Part shown: positions 42,320 to 50,867 of the stretch, piece after piece
Numbering within the stretch: position 1 is the stretch's first letter
Layout: every line of letters starts with the position of its first letter
NCBI GenBank assembly: GCA_016187465.1
Contig: JACPJQ010000003.1
Coordinates: 186,001 to 250,000, forward strand
Direction: 5' to 3'
Source: Candidatus Woesearchaeota archaeon
Lineage (GTDB): Archaea > Nanobdellota > Nanobdellia > Woesearchaeales > GW2011-AR4
DNA length: 64,000 nucleotides
Translations under genes and position numbers: made by a program
The notes under the pieces: generated by a model
What the model was told of the DNA's origin: nothing
What the model saw: the letters and a program-made list of their open reading frames with translations, nothing else
Database searches by the model: none

Positions 42320-43666
42320 ATGCTTTCCGAAATCTTCAAAGCGTATGATGTCAGAGGAATTTACGGCCACAATCTGACAGAAGAAATTGCTTACAGGATA
42401 GGAAGGGCCTTTGTTTATTTCCTTAAGTGTAAAGATGTTGTAGTTGGGACGGACATGCGTGTTTCTTCTCCGAAATTGAGCAAGGCTTTCATGAAAGGAG
42501 TTACAGAGCAAGGTGCAAACGCAGTTTACTTAGGCCAAGTCTGCACCGACGCTGTTTATTTTGCTTCTGGCTTTTTAAAAAAGCCTGCAGTTATGTTCAC
42601 CGCCTCCCATAACCCTAAGCAGTACAACGGCATGAAATTCTGCAAAAGCGATGCCGTCCCAATAAATGAAGACACTGGATTAAAAACAATAAAAGAAATC
42701 ATTGAAAAAAAACAATATGGAAATACCAATATTAAAAAGCGTGGGAAAATAATCAAGAAAGACATTCTAAAAGACTACATAAAGCACGTAAAAAAATTCA
42801 TCAACGTTGAAAAATTAAGAAAATTAAAAATTGCAGTTGACGCGGGCAATGGAATGGCTGGAAAGATTATCCCGTTAGTTTACAAAGATTTGCCTGTAAA
42901 AATTGTTACTCTTTATTTCAGGCTTGACGGCACTTTCCCGAACCATCCCGCAGACCCGTCAAAATATGAGAATTTAAAAGCACTTCAGAAAGCGGTAAAG
43001 GAAAAAAACTGCGATTTTGGAATGGCGTTTGACGGCGATGCCGACAGGATTTTTTTTGTCGACGAGATTGGCAATGTTGTAAACAGCTCACTTATTTCAG
43101 CTTTGATAATAAAAAACATTCTAACAAAAAACAAGAGCCAGAAGGTAGTCCACAACCTCGTATGCAGCCGCATCGTACCTGACACAATAAAGAAATACGG
43201 CGGGATACCTATCCTTGAAAGAGTTGGGCATTCATTCATAAAGGAAACCATGAGGAAAACAAAAGCAGTGTTTGCGTGCGAGCATTCAGCTCATTATTAT
43301 TACAAAGAGAATTACAGAGCGGATTCCGGAATCATAACAAGCCTGATTGTTGCTGAGATTGTTTCAAAGGGAAAAAAGCCCTTATCACATTTATTGGAAG
43401 AGTTTAAGATGTACAATACAATCGAGGAAACCGGCATAGACGTCAAAGACAAGGAATCAAAGCTGAGGGAGATAGAATTAAAGTATAAACAGCAAAATCC
43501 TAAAAGAATATCAAAGCTCGACGGCATAACCATTGAGTTTGAAGGCTGGTGGTTCAATGTCAGGCCGAGCAACACAGAGCCTTTGCTGAGGCTGAATCTG
43601 GAAGCTGAATCTGAAGATTTGATGAACAGGAAGAAGGAAGAGTTGCTTAGTGTCTTGAAGCGATGA
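42320..43666 (+). CDS. manB: Phosphomannomutase/phosphoglucomutase
   Basis: 448 residues: TASHNPKQYNGMKFCKSDA (phosphoserine loop), AFDGDADRIFFVDE (Mg2+ site), CEHSAHYYYKENYRADSG (sugar selectivity), GWWFNVRPSNTEPLLRLNLEA (phosphate-binding C domain). Interconverts mannose or glucose 6- and 1-phosphates, feeding the nucleotidyltransferase encoded just upstream. Distinct from the GlmM-like paralogue at 22.1 kb. Confidence 0.94.
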   Translation: MLSEIFKAYDVRGIYGHNLTEEIAYRIGRAFVYFLKCKDVVVGTDMRVSSPKLSKAFMKGVTEQGANAVYLGQVCTDAVYFASGFLKKPAVMFTASHNPKQYNGMKFCKSDAVPINEDTGLKTIKEIIEKKQYGNTNIKKRGKIIKKDILKDYIKHVKKFINVEKLRKLKIAVDAGNGMAGKIIPLVYKDLPVKIVTLYFRLDGTFPNHPADPSKYENLKALQKAVKEKNCDFGMAFDGDADRIFFVDEIGNVVNSSLISALIIKNILTKNKSQKVVHNLVCSRIVPDTIKKYGGIPILERVGHSFIKETMRKTKAVFACEHSAHYYYKENYRADSGIITSLIVAEIVSKGKKPLSHLLEEFKMYNTIEETGIDVKDKESKLREIELKYKQQNPKRISKLDGITIEFEGWWFNVRPSNTEPLLRLNLEAESEDLMNRKKEELLSVLKR

Positions 43667-43801
43667 AGAAGTAAAATATTTAACCGTCTGAAAAAAGCTA
43701 AAGATAAATGCGAATATTCACAGTGGTATGTAAATGGCAAATTATATTCCAGGTCAACCACTAAGTTCTGATGTATTTCATTGGAAACTTGAGAAGAATA
43801 A

Positions 43802-44089
43802 TTAATTACTTTCTAGAGCTGTTAATAATTCTTCCAATTTATGTTGTGGTATCTCATCAACGTTTTCTGACCTTCTGAGATCATTAGGTACTCCAGAAAT
43901 GATAATAGGGTTTATATTTTCTTCTTGGACACTTTTTTCTTTAAGTTCACGAAATTCTTTAATGCATTGATTCCAAGGTATAAACCATTGAGCTCCTTGT
44001 GATACCGCTTGATGATATTTGGTATACCGATATAATGGTTCTTTAGAGGGATAATACATTCTGTAAAGCATTATTGTATCAACTGGCAT
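43802..44089 (-). CDS. Hypothetical protein
   Basis: 95-residue soluble protein with aromatic-rich N-terminal half (MLYRMYYPSKEPLYRYTKYH) and acidic C terminus; no family recognised. AT-rich, isolated between manB and the RNase P/proteasome cluster. Confidence 0.5.
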   Translation of the reverse strand: MPVDTIMLYRMYYPSKEPLYRYTKYHQAVSQGAQWFIPWNQCIKEFRELKEKSVQEENINPIIISGVPNDLRRSENVDEIPQHKLEELLTALESN

Positions 44090-44278
44090 TTTCTAAATTA
44101 ACATATTCTACTTTAAAAATGTATTCTTTTCATAATCCAAAACATAATCTTTAAATACTATTAGGTAATTCTAGGATCCAACAGAGAGAAGAGAAAGGCG
44201 TTATTATATTTCTTCTCGTGTCCAAAATTGAAAATTTTTGAGCATGCCCGAAATTGCGGAAATTTTCGACAGTATGGG

Positions 44279-44641
44279 ATGATAAAGACGAAATTAAAGC
44301 CTGTTTTACCAAGCTTAAGGGGAAAAAAGCGTTACCTAGTCTTTGAAGTCATCTCGAAAGAAGGCGTAAAAGACATAAACGCTGTATCAAACGCAATAGT
44401 GCATTATTCATTGCAGTTCCTGGGTCAATTGGGCACAGCAAAAGCTGGCGTAATGGTGCTCAACAACAAATGGGATTCGGAATCACAGCGAGGAATCATA
44501 AAAGTCAGCCACAAGCACGTTGATGCTTTAAAGGCAGCATTAACTTTAGCAGATAAAATCGAAGGCAAAGATGTTATTTTCAGAAGCCTAGGAGTTTCGG
44601 GAATTTTAAACAAAGCTGAAAGAAATTATTTGAAAGCGTAA
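44279..44641 (+). CDS. rnp2: RNase P protein component 2 (Pop5)
   Basis: About 120 residues from ATG 44279, MIKTKLKPVLPSLRGKKRYLVFEVIS, with HYSLQFLGQLGTAKAGVMVL and GIIKVSHKHVDALKAALTL, the ferredoxin-like fold of Pop5 that supports pre-tRNA 5' processing by RNase P. The in-frame upstream start at 44228 adds 17 non-conserved residues and is rejected. Its position just before psmA/SBDS/exosome genes is the archaeal superoperon order. Confidence 0.88.
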   Translation: MIKTKLKPVLPSLRGKKRYLVFEVISKEGVKDINAVSNAIVHYSLQFLGQLGTAKAGVMVLNNKWDSESQRGIIKVSHKHVDALKAALTLADKIEGKDVIFRSLGVSGILNKAERNYLKA

Positions 44642-44782
44642 GCTTATATTTTAAAAGTATTTTTAAATTAAAATTTATAATGGCAAAGGCGTTTAATGCG
44701 TTAGGTAAGAAATAAAAAATTAACTATGACGTTCAATAGAATAAGAGAATTCAATAATAAAAACATTAACTAAAAAATTAAG

Positions 44783-44895
44783 AGGTAAAGATTAAAATGC
44801 AACCAATCTCACTTTGTTCGTGAGTTGCATTTTAATGTGATGATTTAGGTTAATCAAAAAGAAAAACAGGAGGTAAAGATTAAAATGCAACCAAT
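44783..44895 (+). promoter_or_regulatory. Duplicated psmA initiation site with competing hairpin arm
   Basis: A 25-nt exact direct repeat, from AGGT of the ribosome-binding site through ATGCAACCAAT, occurs at 44783-44807 and again at the real psmA start, 44871-44895. Between them GTTGCATTTTAAT (44824-44836) is a perfect 13-nt complement of ATTAAAATGCAAC in both copies (44791-44803; 44879-44891). Pairing with the upstream copy leaves the psmA start free; pairing with the downstream copy buries ATG 44885. The upstream copy also opens an 8-codon reading frame from ATG 44797. Confidence 0.6.
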
Positions 44896-45634
44896 GCAGC
44901 ATCAAATGATGGGGTACGACAGGGCAATAACCATGTTCAGCCCCGATGGAAGATTATTACAGGTAGAATACGCTAAAAAGACAGTAAGGCAAGGCTCAAC
45001 AGCGATAGGCATGGTATGCTCAGACGGAATTGTGCTGGTGGCAGACAAGAGAGTGGTTGATTCCTTGGTTGTGCCAGAGAGTGTTGAGAAGATATGGATG
45101 ATTGACGAGCATATAGGGGCTGCCGCCTCAGGAATTTTGAGCGACGCAAGAGTCCTGGTTGACAGGGCCCAGGTAAGAGCACAGCAAAACAGAGTCACGT
45201 ATGACTCAGAAATTGACAGCTTGACCATTGTAAAAGACATGTGCGACTTGATGCAGGTTTGCACCCAAAGCGGGGGCTTGAGACCTTTTGGCGTTTCTGT
45301 TTTGGTCGCGGGCATTGATGACCATACCCCGAGGCTTTTTGAAACAGACCCGATAGGCATATACTTCCAGTACAAGGCGACTGCGATCGGAGAGGGAGAA
45401 GTGGAAGTTGAAGAGATCCTCCACAGCGAATACAAGCCGGAGCTCACAATAGACGAAGGCTTAAAATTGTCATTAAAGGCGTTAAAAAAAGTTTTAGGAG
45501 AAAACTTCAGCATACAGAGAATTGACGCCGCATATATAACCATTGCAGAAAAAAAATTCAGAAGGCATACAAAAGCCAAAATAGAGAAGACTGCAGCAGA
45601 GCTGAAAGACGACAAAAAGCCTGCGAAGAAATGA
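44885..45634 (+). CDS. psmA: Proteasome alpha subunit
   Basis: 249 residues: YDRAITMFSPDGRLLQVEYAKKTVRQGSTAIGM is the alpha-subunit N-terminal signature that gates the 20S pore; the C-terminal helix (KIEKTAAELKDDKKPAKK) is charged. Starts with an extended, Met/Gln-rich N terminus (MQPMQHQMMG). GGAGGT precedes ATG 44885, within the duplicated leader described separately. First gene of the superoperon psmA-SBDS-rrp4-rrp41-rrp42. Confidence 0.97.
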   Translation: MQPMQHQMMGYDRAITMFSPDGRLLQVEYAKKTVRQGSTAIGMVCSDGIVLVADKRVVDSLVVPESVEKIWMIDEHIGAAASGILSDARVLVDRAQVRAQQNRVTYDSEIDSLTIVKDMCDLMQVCTQSGGLRPFGVSVLVAGIDDHTPRLFETDPIGIYFQYKATAIGEGEVEVEEILHSEYKPELTIDEGLKLSLKALKKVLGENFSIQRIDAAYITIAEKKFRRHTKAKIEKTAAELKDDKKPAKK

Positions 45635-45646
45635 ATGTGAGAAGGC

Positions 45647-46348
45647 ATGGTTTCGGTAGATCAGGCAATAATAGCAAGATTAAAGACGCAAGGCCATAAC
45701 TTTGAGATCCTTGTGGACTGCAGCAATGCGCTTGCGCTGAGGGAAGGCAAAAGCGTGGACATGCATGATGTCCTTGCAGCCATGAAAATATTTTCAGACG
45801 CAAAAAAAGGCCTAGAAGCGTCCGAAACGGCAATGAAGCAGATTTTCGGCTCTACTGATGTTGAGCAGGTAACAAAAAGCATAATACAAAAAGGCGAGAT
45901 ACAATTAACGCAAGAGTACAGGGAAAGATTAAGGGAGGAAAAAAGAAAGCAGATTGTGAGCATAATACACAGGAACGGCGTTGATCCAAGAACGCATTTG
46001 CCGCATCCTCCGCAAAGGATCGAAAACGCATTTGAAGAGGCAAAGTTTCACGTCGATGAGTTTATGCCGGTCCAAGAGCAAGTCCAAGAGGCGTTAAAGA
46101 AGCTGAGGCCGATACTTCCAATAAAGTTTGAAGTCAAGGAAATCGCCCTCAAAATCGGGCCTGACTATGCCCCCAAATGCTATTCAACTGTCAAGTCATT
46201 TGGCACAATTTTAAGGGAAGAGTGGCAGAGCAGCGGCTACTGGGTTGCTGTTGTTGAAATGCCGGGCGGCATGGAAAATGATTTTTATGATAAATTAAAC
46301 AGGATATGCCACGGAAATGTGGAAAGCAAGATTTTGAAGATTAAATAA
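45647..46348 (+). CDS. Ribosome maturation protein SBDS
   Basis: 233 residues, three SBDS domains: FYSH-like N terminus (FEILVDCSNALALREGKSVDMHDVLA), helical middle (QKGEIQLTQEYRERLREEKRKQIVSIIHRNGVDP, diagnostic) and ferredoxin-like C domain. Helps release the anti-association factor aIF6 from 50S subunits. 12 nt after psmA. Confidence 0.96.
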   Translation: MVSVDQAIIARLKTQGHNFEILVDCSNALALREGKSVDMHDVLAAMKIFSDAKKGLEASETAMKQIFGSTDVEQVTKSIIQKGEIQLTQEYRERLREEKRKQIVSIIHRNGVDPRTHLPHPPQRIENAFEEAKFHVDEFMPVQEQVQEALKKLRPILPIKFEVKEIALKIGPDYAPKCYSTVKSFGTILREEWQSSGYWVAVVEMPGGMENDFYDKLNRICHGNVESKILKIK

Positions 46349-46385
46349 TTATTTTCAATATTATGAAAAAACAAATTAAAACAAG

Positions 46386-46423
46386 AGCGGTCTTTGAAAG
46401 TAATCATTTTAAAGATAACCGCT
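46386..46423 (+). other. Leader hairpin before the operon orphan
   Basis: AGCGGT (46386-46391) pairs with ACCGCT (46418-46423) around an AT-rich loop, 30 nt before ATG 46453, in the longest gap of the operon. Could be a weak processing or regulatory hairpin; short arms make it uncertain. Confidence 0.25.
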
Positions 46424-46452
46424 TATACTTTTAGCAAACTGAGGTAAGAAAA

Positions 46453-46800
46453 ATGGAAGAAGTGTTGATAGAACCAGACGTGGTAATCAATGAAATTGGC
46501 GTTTTGAGCAGGAGAGAAGGTATAGTGGTAGATGAAGATGATTTAGAGGCAAGAATAGGAGAAGTTGAAAGTCTACTTGCTGAGCAAGAAAGATTATCTA
46601 ACCCTAATGTACTGTATGAAGAAAGGAGACAACATTACATAAAAACACAGAAAACCCTTTTGGGAATGGCACAGATTGGCGGTGAAAATGAAGCATTGCA
46701 ACTTGCAAAAAGGTTCACTGAAATGTATCTTTCATTAATACCTTCTCAAAAAAGAAGAGAAGAATATCTTCTAAGAATTGCACAATCAAAAAAATCATAA
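46453..46800 (+). CDS. Hypothetical protein inserted between SBDS and rrp4
   Basis: 115 residues, acidic, mostly helical (ARIGEVESLLAEQERLS..., EALQLAKRFTEMYLSLIPSQKRREEYLLRIAQ). GAGGTAAG precedes ATG 46453. AT-rich codon use relative to rrp4. The archaeal superoperon normally has no gene here; not recognised. Confidence 0.6.
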   Translation: MEEVLIEPDVVINEIGVLSRREGIVVDEDDLEARIGEVESLLAEQERLSNPNVLYEERRQHYIKTQKTLLGMAQIGGENEALQLAKRFTEMYLSLIPSQKRREEYLLRIAQSKKS

Positions 46801-46826
46801 TTAAAACATGAAAGGTGAAATAAAAA

Positions 46827-47510
46827 ATGTCAAAAATAATTGTTAAGGACAAAGAAATATCAGTTCCGGGGGAAACTCTGGCGATAGGCATGGACACTTT
46901 GCCGGGCGCAGGAACTTACAGGGAAGGGGAAAGGATTGTTGCCAACAGATTGGGATTGGTGATGATAGACGGAAGGACGATAAAACTGATTCCTTTGTCA
47001 GGAAGGTACATTCCGAAAACAGGCGACACGATAATCTGCAAGGTGATAGATGTCGGATTTAACGGCTGGCGTTTAGATACAAATTCAGCATACTCAGCAA
47101 TGATGTCATTGAAGGATGCTACGTCTGAGTTCATAGCAAGGGGAGCAAACCTCACGCAGTACTATGACCTGGGCGATTATATAGTTTGCAAGATTGTCAA
47201 TGTAACGAGCCAGAAGCTTATTGACGTAAGCATGAAAGGGCCGGGCCTGAGAAAACTAAAGGGAGGCAGGGTGATTGAGGTTGACCCGAACAAAGTTCCA
47301 AGAATCATAGGCAAGCAGGGCTCAATGGTGATAATGATAAAGGACGCGACAAAATGCAGCATCACGGTCGGCCAGAACGGGTTAATCTGGATAGACGGCG
47401 AGCCGATGAACGAGCTGCTTGCTATCCAAACCATAAGGAAGATAGAAAAAGAAAGCCATCTGAGCGGGCTGACTGACAAGATAAAGGAATTTTTGGAGAA
47501 GAAGAAATAG
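46827..47510 (+). CDS. rrp4: Exosome RNA-binding subunit Rrp4
   Basis: 227 residues: N-terminal domain (VPGETLAIGMDTLPGAGTY), S1 domain (about 62-140, GDTIICKVIDVGFNGWRLD...) and KH domain (RIIGKQGSMVIMIKDATKCSITVGQNGLIWIDG). Forms the RNA entry cap on the Rrp41/Rrp42 ring. The following gene starts 1 nt after its stop. Confidence 0.96.
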   Translation: MSKIIVKDKEISVPGETLAIGMDTLPGAGTYREGERIVANRLGLVMIDGRTIKLIPLSGRYIPKTGDTIICKVIDVGFNGWRLDTNSAYSAMMSLKDATSEFIARGANLTQYYDLGDYIVCKIVNVTSQKLIDVSMKGPGLRKLKGGRVIEVDPNKVPRIIGKQGSMVIMIKDATKCSITVGQNGLIWIDGEPMNELLAIQTIRKIEKESHLSGLTDKIKEFLEKKK

Positions 47511-47511
47511 A

Positions 47512-48651
47512 ATGCTAAACGATATTATTCCTCGTATGAGCATTACATCTCACATGAGCAGGAATGGAGGGTTATATGGCCTGATAGGTTTATCACCCGC
47601 CATAAGGCAGGTTTATAAAATCATAGAGTTAGTAGCCCCTACCAAAGCAACTGTACTGCTTATTGGTGAGAGGGGTACTGGTAAAGATAGAATAGCTAAA
47701 GTAATTCATGAGTACAGTCCAAGAAAAGAAGATATTTATTTTCCTATTAACTGTGCCCGTAATACAGAGTCAACGTTAGCAAACGAAATGTTTGGACATC
47801 AGAGTGGTTCTTATACAGGTGCATCTTCAGATACAAAAGGTTGGTTTGGGGCAGCTACAAATGGAACTATATTTCTTGATGAGATTAACAGAGCAAGTTC
47901 GGAATTTCAAGATGCCTTACTAAGAGTTTTGGAGGATGGTTCTTATACCCAGATTGGTGGTGAAAGAATTTTATACACAAGTGCAAGAGTTATTGCTGCA
48001 ACTAATGGAAATCTGGACTATGATGTATCAATTAAAAGATTTAACGCTGCATTAAAGGACAGGTTAGAAGTTGTGCCTATTCCTGTTCCTTCCCTAGAAG
48101 AAAGAATTGAAGATGTGCCTTTATTGGCAGAATATTTCGTTAAAAAGTACTCTGTGGATTATGGAAAACACGTTACGCTAACCCCAGGTGGTGTGGACTA
48201 TCTGATGTATGCTTCGTGGCCTGGAAATGTCAGGCAGTTAAAACATTTTATAGAAAGTGCCATTATACTAAATATTGGAGAATCCAGAACCAACGGCAGT
48301 GGGTTAGAATTAAATGAGAAAAACCTTGAAGGATGCATGCAGTACCTCACACATGTAAAAAACCCAGATTTCAGGAATACTATTGAACTAACAGATTATG
48401 GTAACAAACCTATACCTACTTTAAAAGCAGCTCGCGATGGATTTGAGAAAGCATATTTGTTGCGGATTTTAACCATAGCAGAATATAAGGTAACAAGGGC
48501 TGCTGCAATTGCTGGAAAGTATAGGTCTGATTTTTATGATTTGTTGAGGAAGCATAATATCAAGCCGACTGAAAGATGGAAGTATGGAGAAATTCTAACG
48601 TCTAAGGAACAAGTAATACCAATAAAACAAGTACAATCTATAACAAGGTGA
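47512..48651 (+). CDS. NtrC/sigma-54-activator-type AAA+ protein with Fis-like HTH
   Basis: 379 residues. The AAA+ core starts almost at once (about 22) with no receiver or sensor domain: Walker A GERGTGKD (52-59), L1 loop GSYTGA (99-104) in place of the GAFTGA that contacts sigma-54, Walker B TIFLDE (119-124), arginine-finger region RFNAALKDRL, sensor II WPGNVRQL (236-243). The C terminus has a Fis-type HTH (AYLLRILTIAEYKVTRAAAIAG...DFYDLLRKHNI). Sigma-54 is bacterial, so acquisition by transfer and a changed role are likely. AT-rich codons; starts 1 nt after rrp4, and its stop lies in the rrp41 ribosome-binding site. Confidence 0.93.
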   Translation: MLNDIIPRMSITSHMSRNGGLYGLIGLSPAIRQVYKIIELVAPTKATVLLIGERGTGKDRIAKVIHEYSPRKEDIYFPINCARNTESTLANEMFGHQSGSYTGASSDTKGWFGAATNGTIFLDEINRASSEFQDALLRVLEDGSYTQIGGERILYTSARVIAATNGNLDYDVSIKRFNAALKDRLEVVPIPVPSLEERIEDVPLLAEYFVKKYSVDYGKHVTLTPGGVDYLMYASWPGNVRQLKHFIESAIILNIGESRTNGSGLELNEKNLEGCMQYLTHVKNPDFRNTIELTDYGNKPIPTLKAARDGFEKAYLLRILTIAEYKVTRAAAIAGKYRSDFYDLLRKHNIKPTERWKYGEILTSKEQVIPIKQVQSITR

Positions 48652-48659
48652 AAGACAAA

Positions 48660-49370
48660 ATGACTTACAAGCAAAGAATTGACGGAAGGGGCTTTGACGA
48701 GCCAAGGAAGATAGAGGCAAAAGTGGGGGTAATCCAAAGGGCGGATGGCTCTGCAATGTTCAGGATAGGCAATACATGGGCTTATGCAGCAGTATACGGC
48801 CCGAGAAATCTGCATCCAAAGTTTTTGCAGGACCCTCAAAAAGGCATATTAAGATGCAATTACAACATGATGCCGTTCTCAAGCTCAGGAGAGCGAGTAA
48901 GGCCGGGCGGCTCAAGAAGATCAAAGGAGATATCATTGGTGACGGCAAAAGCATTGCTTCCTGTATTGAATCTTGACGAATACCCGAACTCAGTTGTTGA
49001 CGTGTTTATAGAGCTCCCTCAAACAGAGGCAGGCTCTAGATGTGCCGGGATCTGCGCAGCCTCTATGGCGTTGGCCGATGCCGGATTGGAGATGAAGGAC
49101 CTAGTATGTGCAGTCTCTGTAGGAAGGGTAGCTGACAAGCTTCTGGTTGATTTGGATTATTCTGAGGAGAGTTATCCCGACGTGCCGGTTGCAGACATAC
49201 CGATTGCAATAATGCCCAACTCGGGCAAGATAACCCTGCTGCAGATGGACGGCGAAGTCAAAAAAGAGGAGCTAATGAAAGTGCTTGAGATGGGAAAAAA
49301 GGCTTTGATGGACATCTACGAAGTGCAGAAAAAGGCACTGAAGGAAAAATATCACGGAGTTGAGGTATAA
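48660..49370 (+). CDS. rrp41: Exosome catalytic subunit Rrp41
   Basis: 236 residues from ATG 48660; the AGGTGA before it contains the stop of the AAA+ gene. RIDGRGFDEPRKIEAKVGVIQRADGSAMFRIGNTW, NYNMMPFSSSGERVRPGGSRRSKEIS and TEAGSRCAGICAASMALADAG identify the phosphorolytic RNase PH-fold subunit. Forms the hexameric ring with Rrp42; degrades RNA 3'-5' with phosphate. Confidence 0.97.
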   Translation: MTYKQRIDGRGFDEPRKIEAKVGVIQRADGSAMFRIGNTWAYAAVYGPRNLHPKFLQDPQKGILRCNYNMMPFSSSGERVRPGGSRRSKEISLVTAKALLPVLNLDEYPNSVVDVFIELPQTEAGSRCAGICAASMALADAGLEMKDLVCAVSVGRVADKLLVDLDYSEESYPDVPVADIPIAIMPNSGKITLLQMDGEVKKEELMKVLEMGKKALMDIYEVQKKALKEKYHGVEV

Positions 49371-50143
49371 TGCACAGGGAACTAAGAAGCCACATAATCA
49401 GCCTGCTGAACGCCGAAACAAGGCTTGACGGCAGGAAACTGACAGAATACAGGAAGCCGATCAACGTTGAGCATGGTGTTGTAAAGACGGCGGAAGGCTC
49501 TGCAAGAGTCAAGATAGGCGAAACAGACGTCATTGTTGGAGTCAAATTGGAAGTCGGCGAGCCGTATCCAGATACTCCAAATGAAGGCACAATAATTGTA
49601 GGGGCGGAATTGCTGCCGTTGTCCAATCCTGATTTTGAGCTTGGGCCTCCGGGAATCGAGGCGATAGAGCTTGCGAGGGTTGTTGACAGGGGGATTAGGG
49701 AAAGCAAAGCAATTGATTTCAAGAAATTGTGCATAGAGAAAGGCGAAAAAATTTGGATGGTTATAATTGACATATGCCCGATAAATGATGCCGGCAACTT
49801 GTTTGATGTATCTTCGCTGGCTGCACTGGCAGCATTGAAGGACACAAAGTTTCCCGCCTATGAAGACGGCAAAGTGGATTACAAGACAAAAACCAGCAGG
49901 AAGCTGGAACTGGAAAAGACGCCAATTGCAGTCACTGTGATTAAGATAGGCGACAGGTTCATAGTTGACCCTGACATTGAGGAAGAAAAGGTCATTGATT
50001 CAAGGCTTACGGTCTCTTCAATGGAGGATGGTACATTATGCGCCCTGCAGAAAGGCGGAGATTATCCATTGACGATGGAAGACATTGACAAGATGCTTGA
50101 CATAGGGATCGAGAAAGCAAAGGAACTGAGAAAGCATTTGTAA
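49370..50143 (+). CDS. rrp42: Exosome subunit Rrp42
   Basis: 257 residues. ETRLDGRKLTEYRKPINVEHGVVKTAEGSARVKIGETDVIVGVK and IVVDRGIRESKAIDF match Rrp42, the non-catalytic RNase PH-like partner. Start overlaps the rrp41 stop (TAATG), indicating translational coupling. Confidence 0.97.
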   Translation: MHRELRSHIISLLNAETRLDGRKLTEYRKPINVEHGVVKTAEGSARVKIGETDVIVGVKLEVGEPYPDTPNEGTIIVGAELLPLSNPDFELGPPGIEAIELARVVDRGIRESKAIDFKKLCIEKGEKIWMVIIDICPINDAGNLFDVSSLAALAALKDTKFPAYEDGKVDYKTKTSRKLELEKTPIAVTVIKIGDRFIVDPDIEEEKVIDSRLTVSSMEDGTLCALQKGGDYPLTMEDIDKMLDIGIEKAKELRKHL

Positions 50144-50181
50144 GGATAATATTTATAAGACAGTAATGGATTCTGTAGAGA

Positions 50182-50529
50182 ATGGCACAAGAAGGGTTTA
50201 CTGCGGAAGACTATGATAAGAGGGAAATCTCAAGGCATTTCTTAGGACATCATGTCCCCATATCTGTTTTCACTCCCAATAATACAACAAGAAAAGAATA
50301 CTTGGAGTTAAATCCAAATGTAAGTGAGGCATTGTATACGAGTGTTGAAAGGGCTAGACTAGCTTCAAAAAAAAATGATCAGCGAGAACTAAAAGAAAGT
50401 ATAGCGTATCTTAATTGGTTCGGAAAAGCATATGGGCTTAGGGGAATAGACAAATTAGTTGCGCAAATAACAGACTACTCGATTCAAAAACCAAACGGTT
50501 TACTTCATTATTATGGATTATCAGAATAA
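50182..50529 (+). CDS. Hypothetical protein between rrp42 and DUF357 gene
   Basis: 115-residue soluble helical protein, unrecognised (REISRHFLGHHVPISVF..., ELKESIAYLNWFGKAYGLRG). It seems to have its own leaderless-type promoter: ATATTTATAAG about 25-30 nt upstream. Its 3' end overlaps the DUF357 gene by 17 nt. AT-rich, like the other orphans in this operon. Confidence 0.55.
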   Translation: MAQEGFTAEDYDKREISRHFLGHHVPISVFTPNNTTRKEYLELNPNVSEALYTSVERARLASKKNDQRELKESIAYLNWFGKAYGLRGIDKLVAQITDYSIQKPNGLLHYYGLSE

Positions 50530-50800
50530 AAATAAACTCCAAGAAAAACTTTCCAGATACTTTGAGCTTACTTCTAAAGCTTTGAAAAAGGTAAAAATCG
50601 TCGAGAAACACAGGAAAGAGGCAGAGGACATTCTTGATTTGGCCAGGAGATATTATGATGATGCAAAGTACTTTGAGAAAAAAGGCGATTTAGTCAATGC
50701 CTACGGCGCGGTTGTCTATGCGCATGCGTTCCTTGACATCGGCGCAAGAATAAGATTTTTTGATGTTGGAAATGACAGCAATCTGTTTATGGTGGATTAG
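50513..50800 (+). CDS. DUF357-family protein
   Basis: 95 residues, helical, with ILDLARRYYDDAKYFEKKGDLVNAYGAVVYAHAFLDIGARI, the DUF357 signature. The family is archaeal and commonly found beside translation or exosome genes; it resembles HEPN-like helical bundles. Function unknown. Confidence 0.85.
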   Translation: MDYQNKNKLQEKLSRYFELTSKALKKVKIVEKHRKEAEDILDLARRYYDDAKYFEKKGDLVNAYGAVVYAHAFLDIGARIRFFDVGNDSNLFMVD

Positions 50801-50867
50801 CATAATTATAAAGCAGTAACAAAAATAAATATTTATAAAGTGCAGTTAGTTCTTATGTAAAATTAAG

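Noticed and set aside
43733-43804. 23-codon frame after manB
   Set aside because: No ribosome-binding site or matching promoter spacing; too short to support.
44682-44717. 11-codon frame MAKAFNALGKK in the psmA leader
   Set aside because: Short, and no ribosome-binding site; the downstream duplicated start region is the stronger signal.
44902-45648. 248-codon open frame antisense to psmA
   Set aside because: It mirrors the codon bias of psmA on the opposite strand, has no ribosome-binding site, and encodes a low-complexity Ser/Leu-rich peptide.
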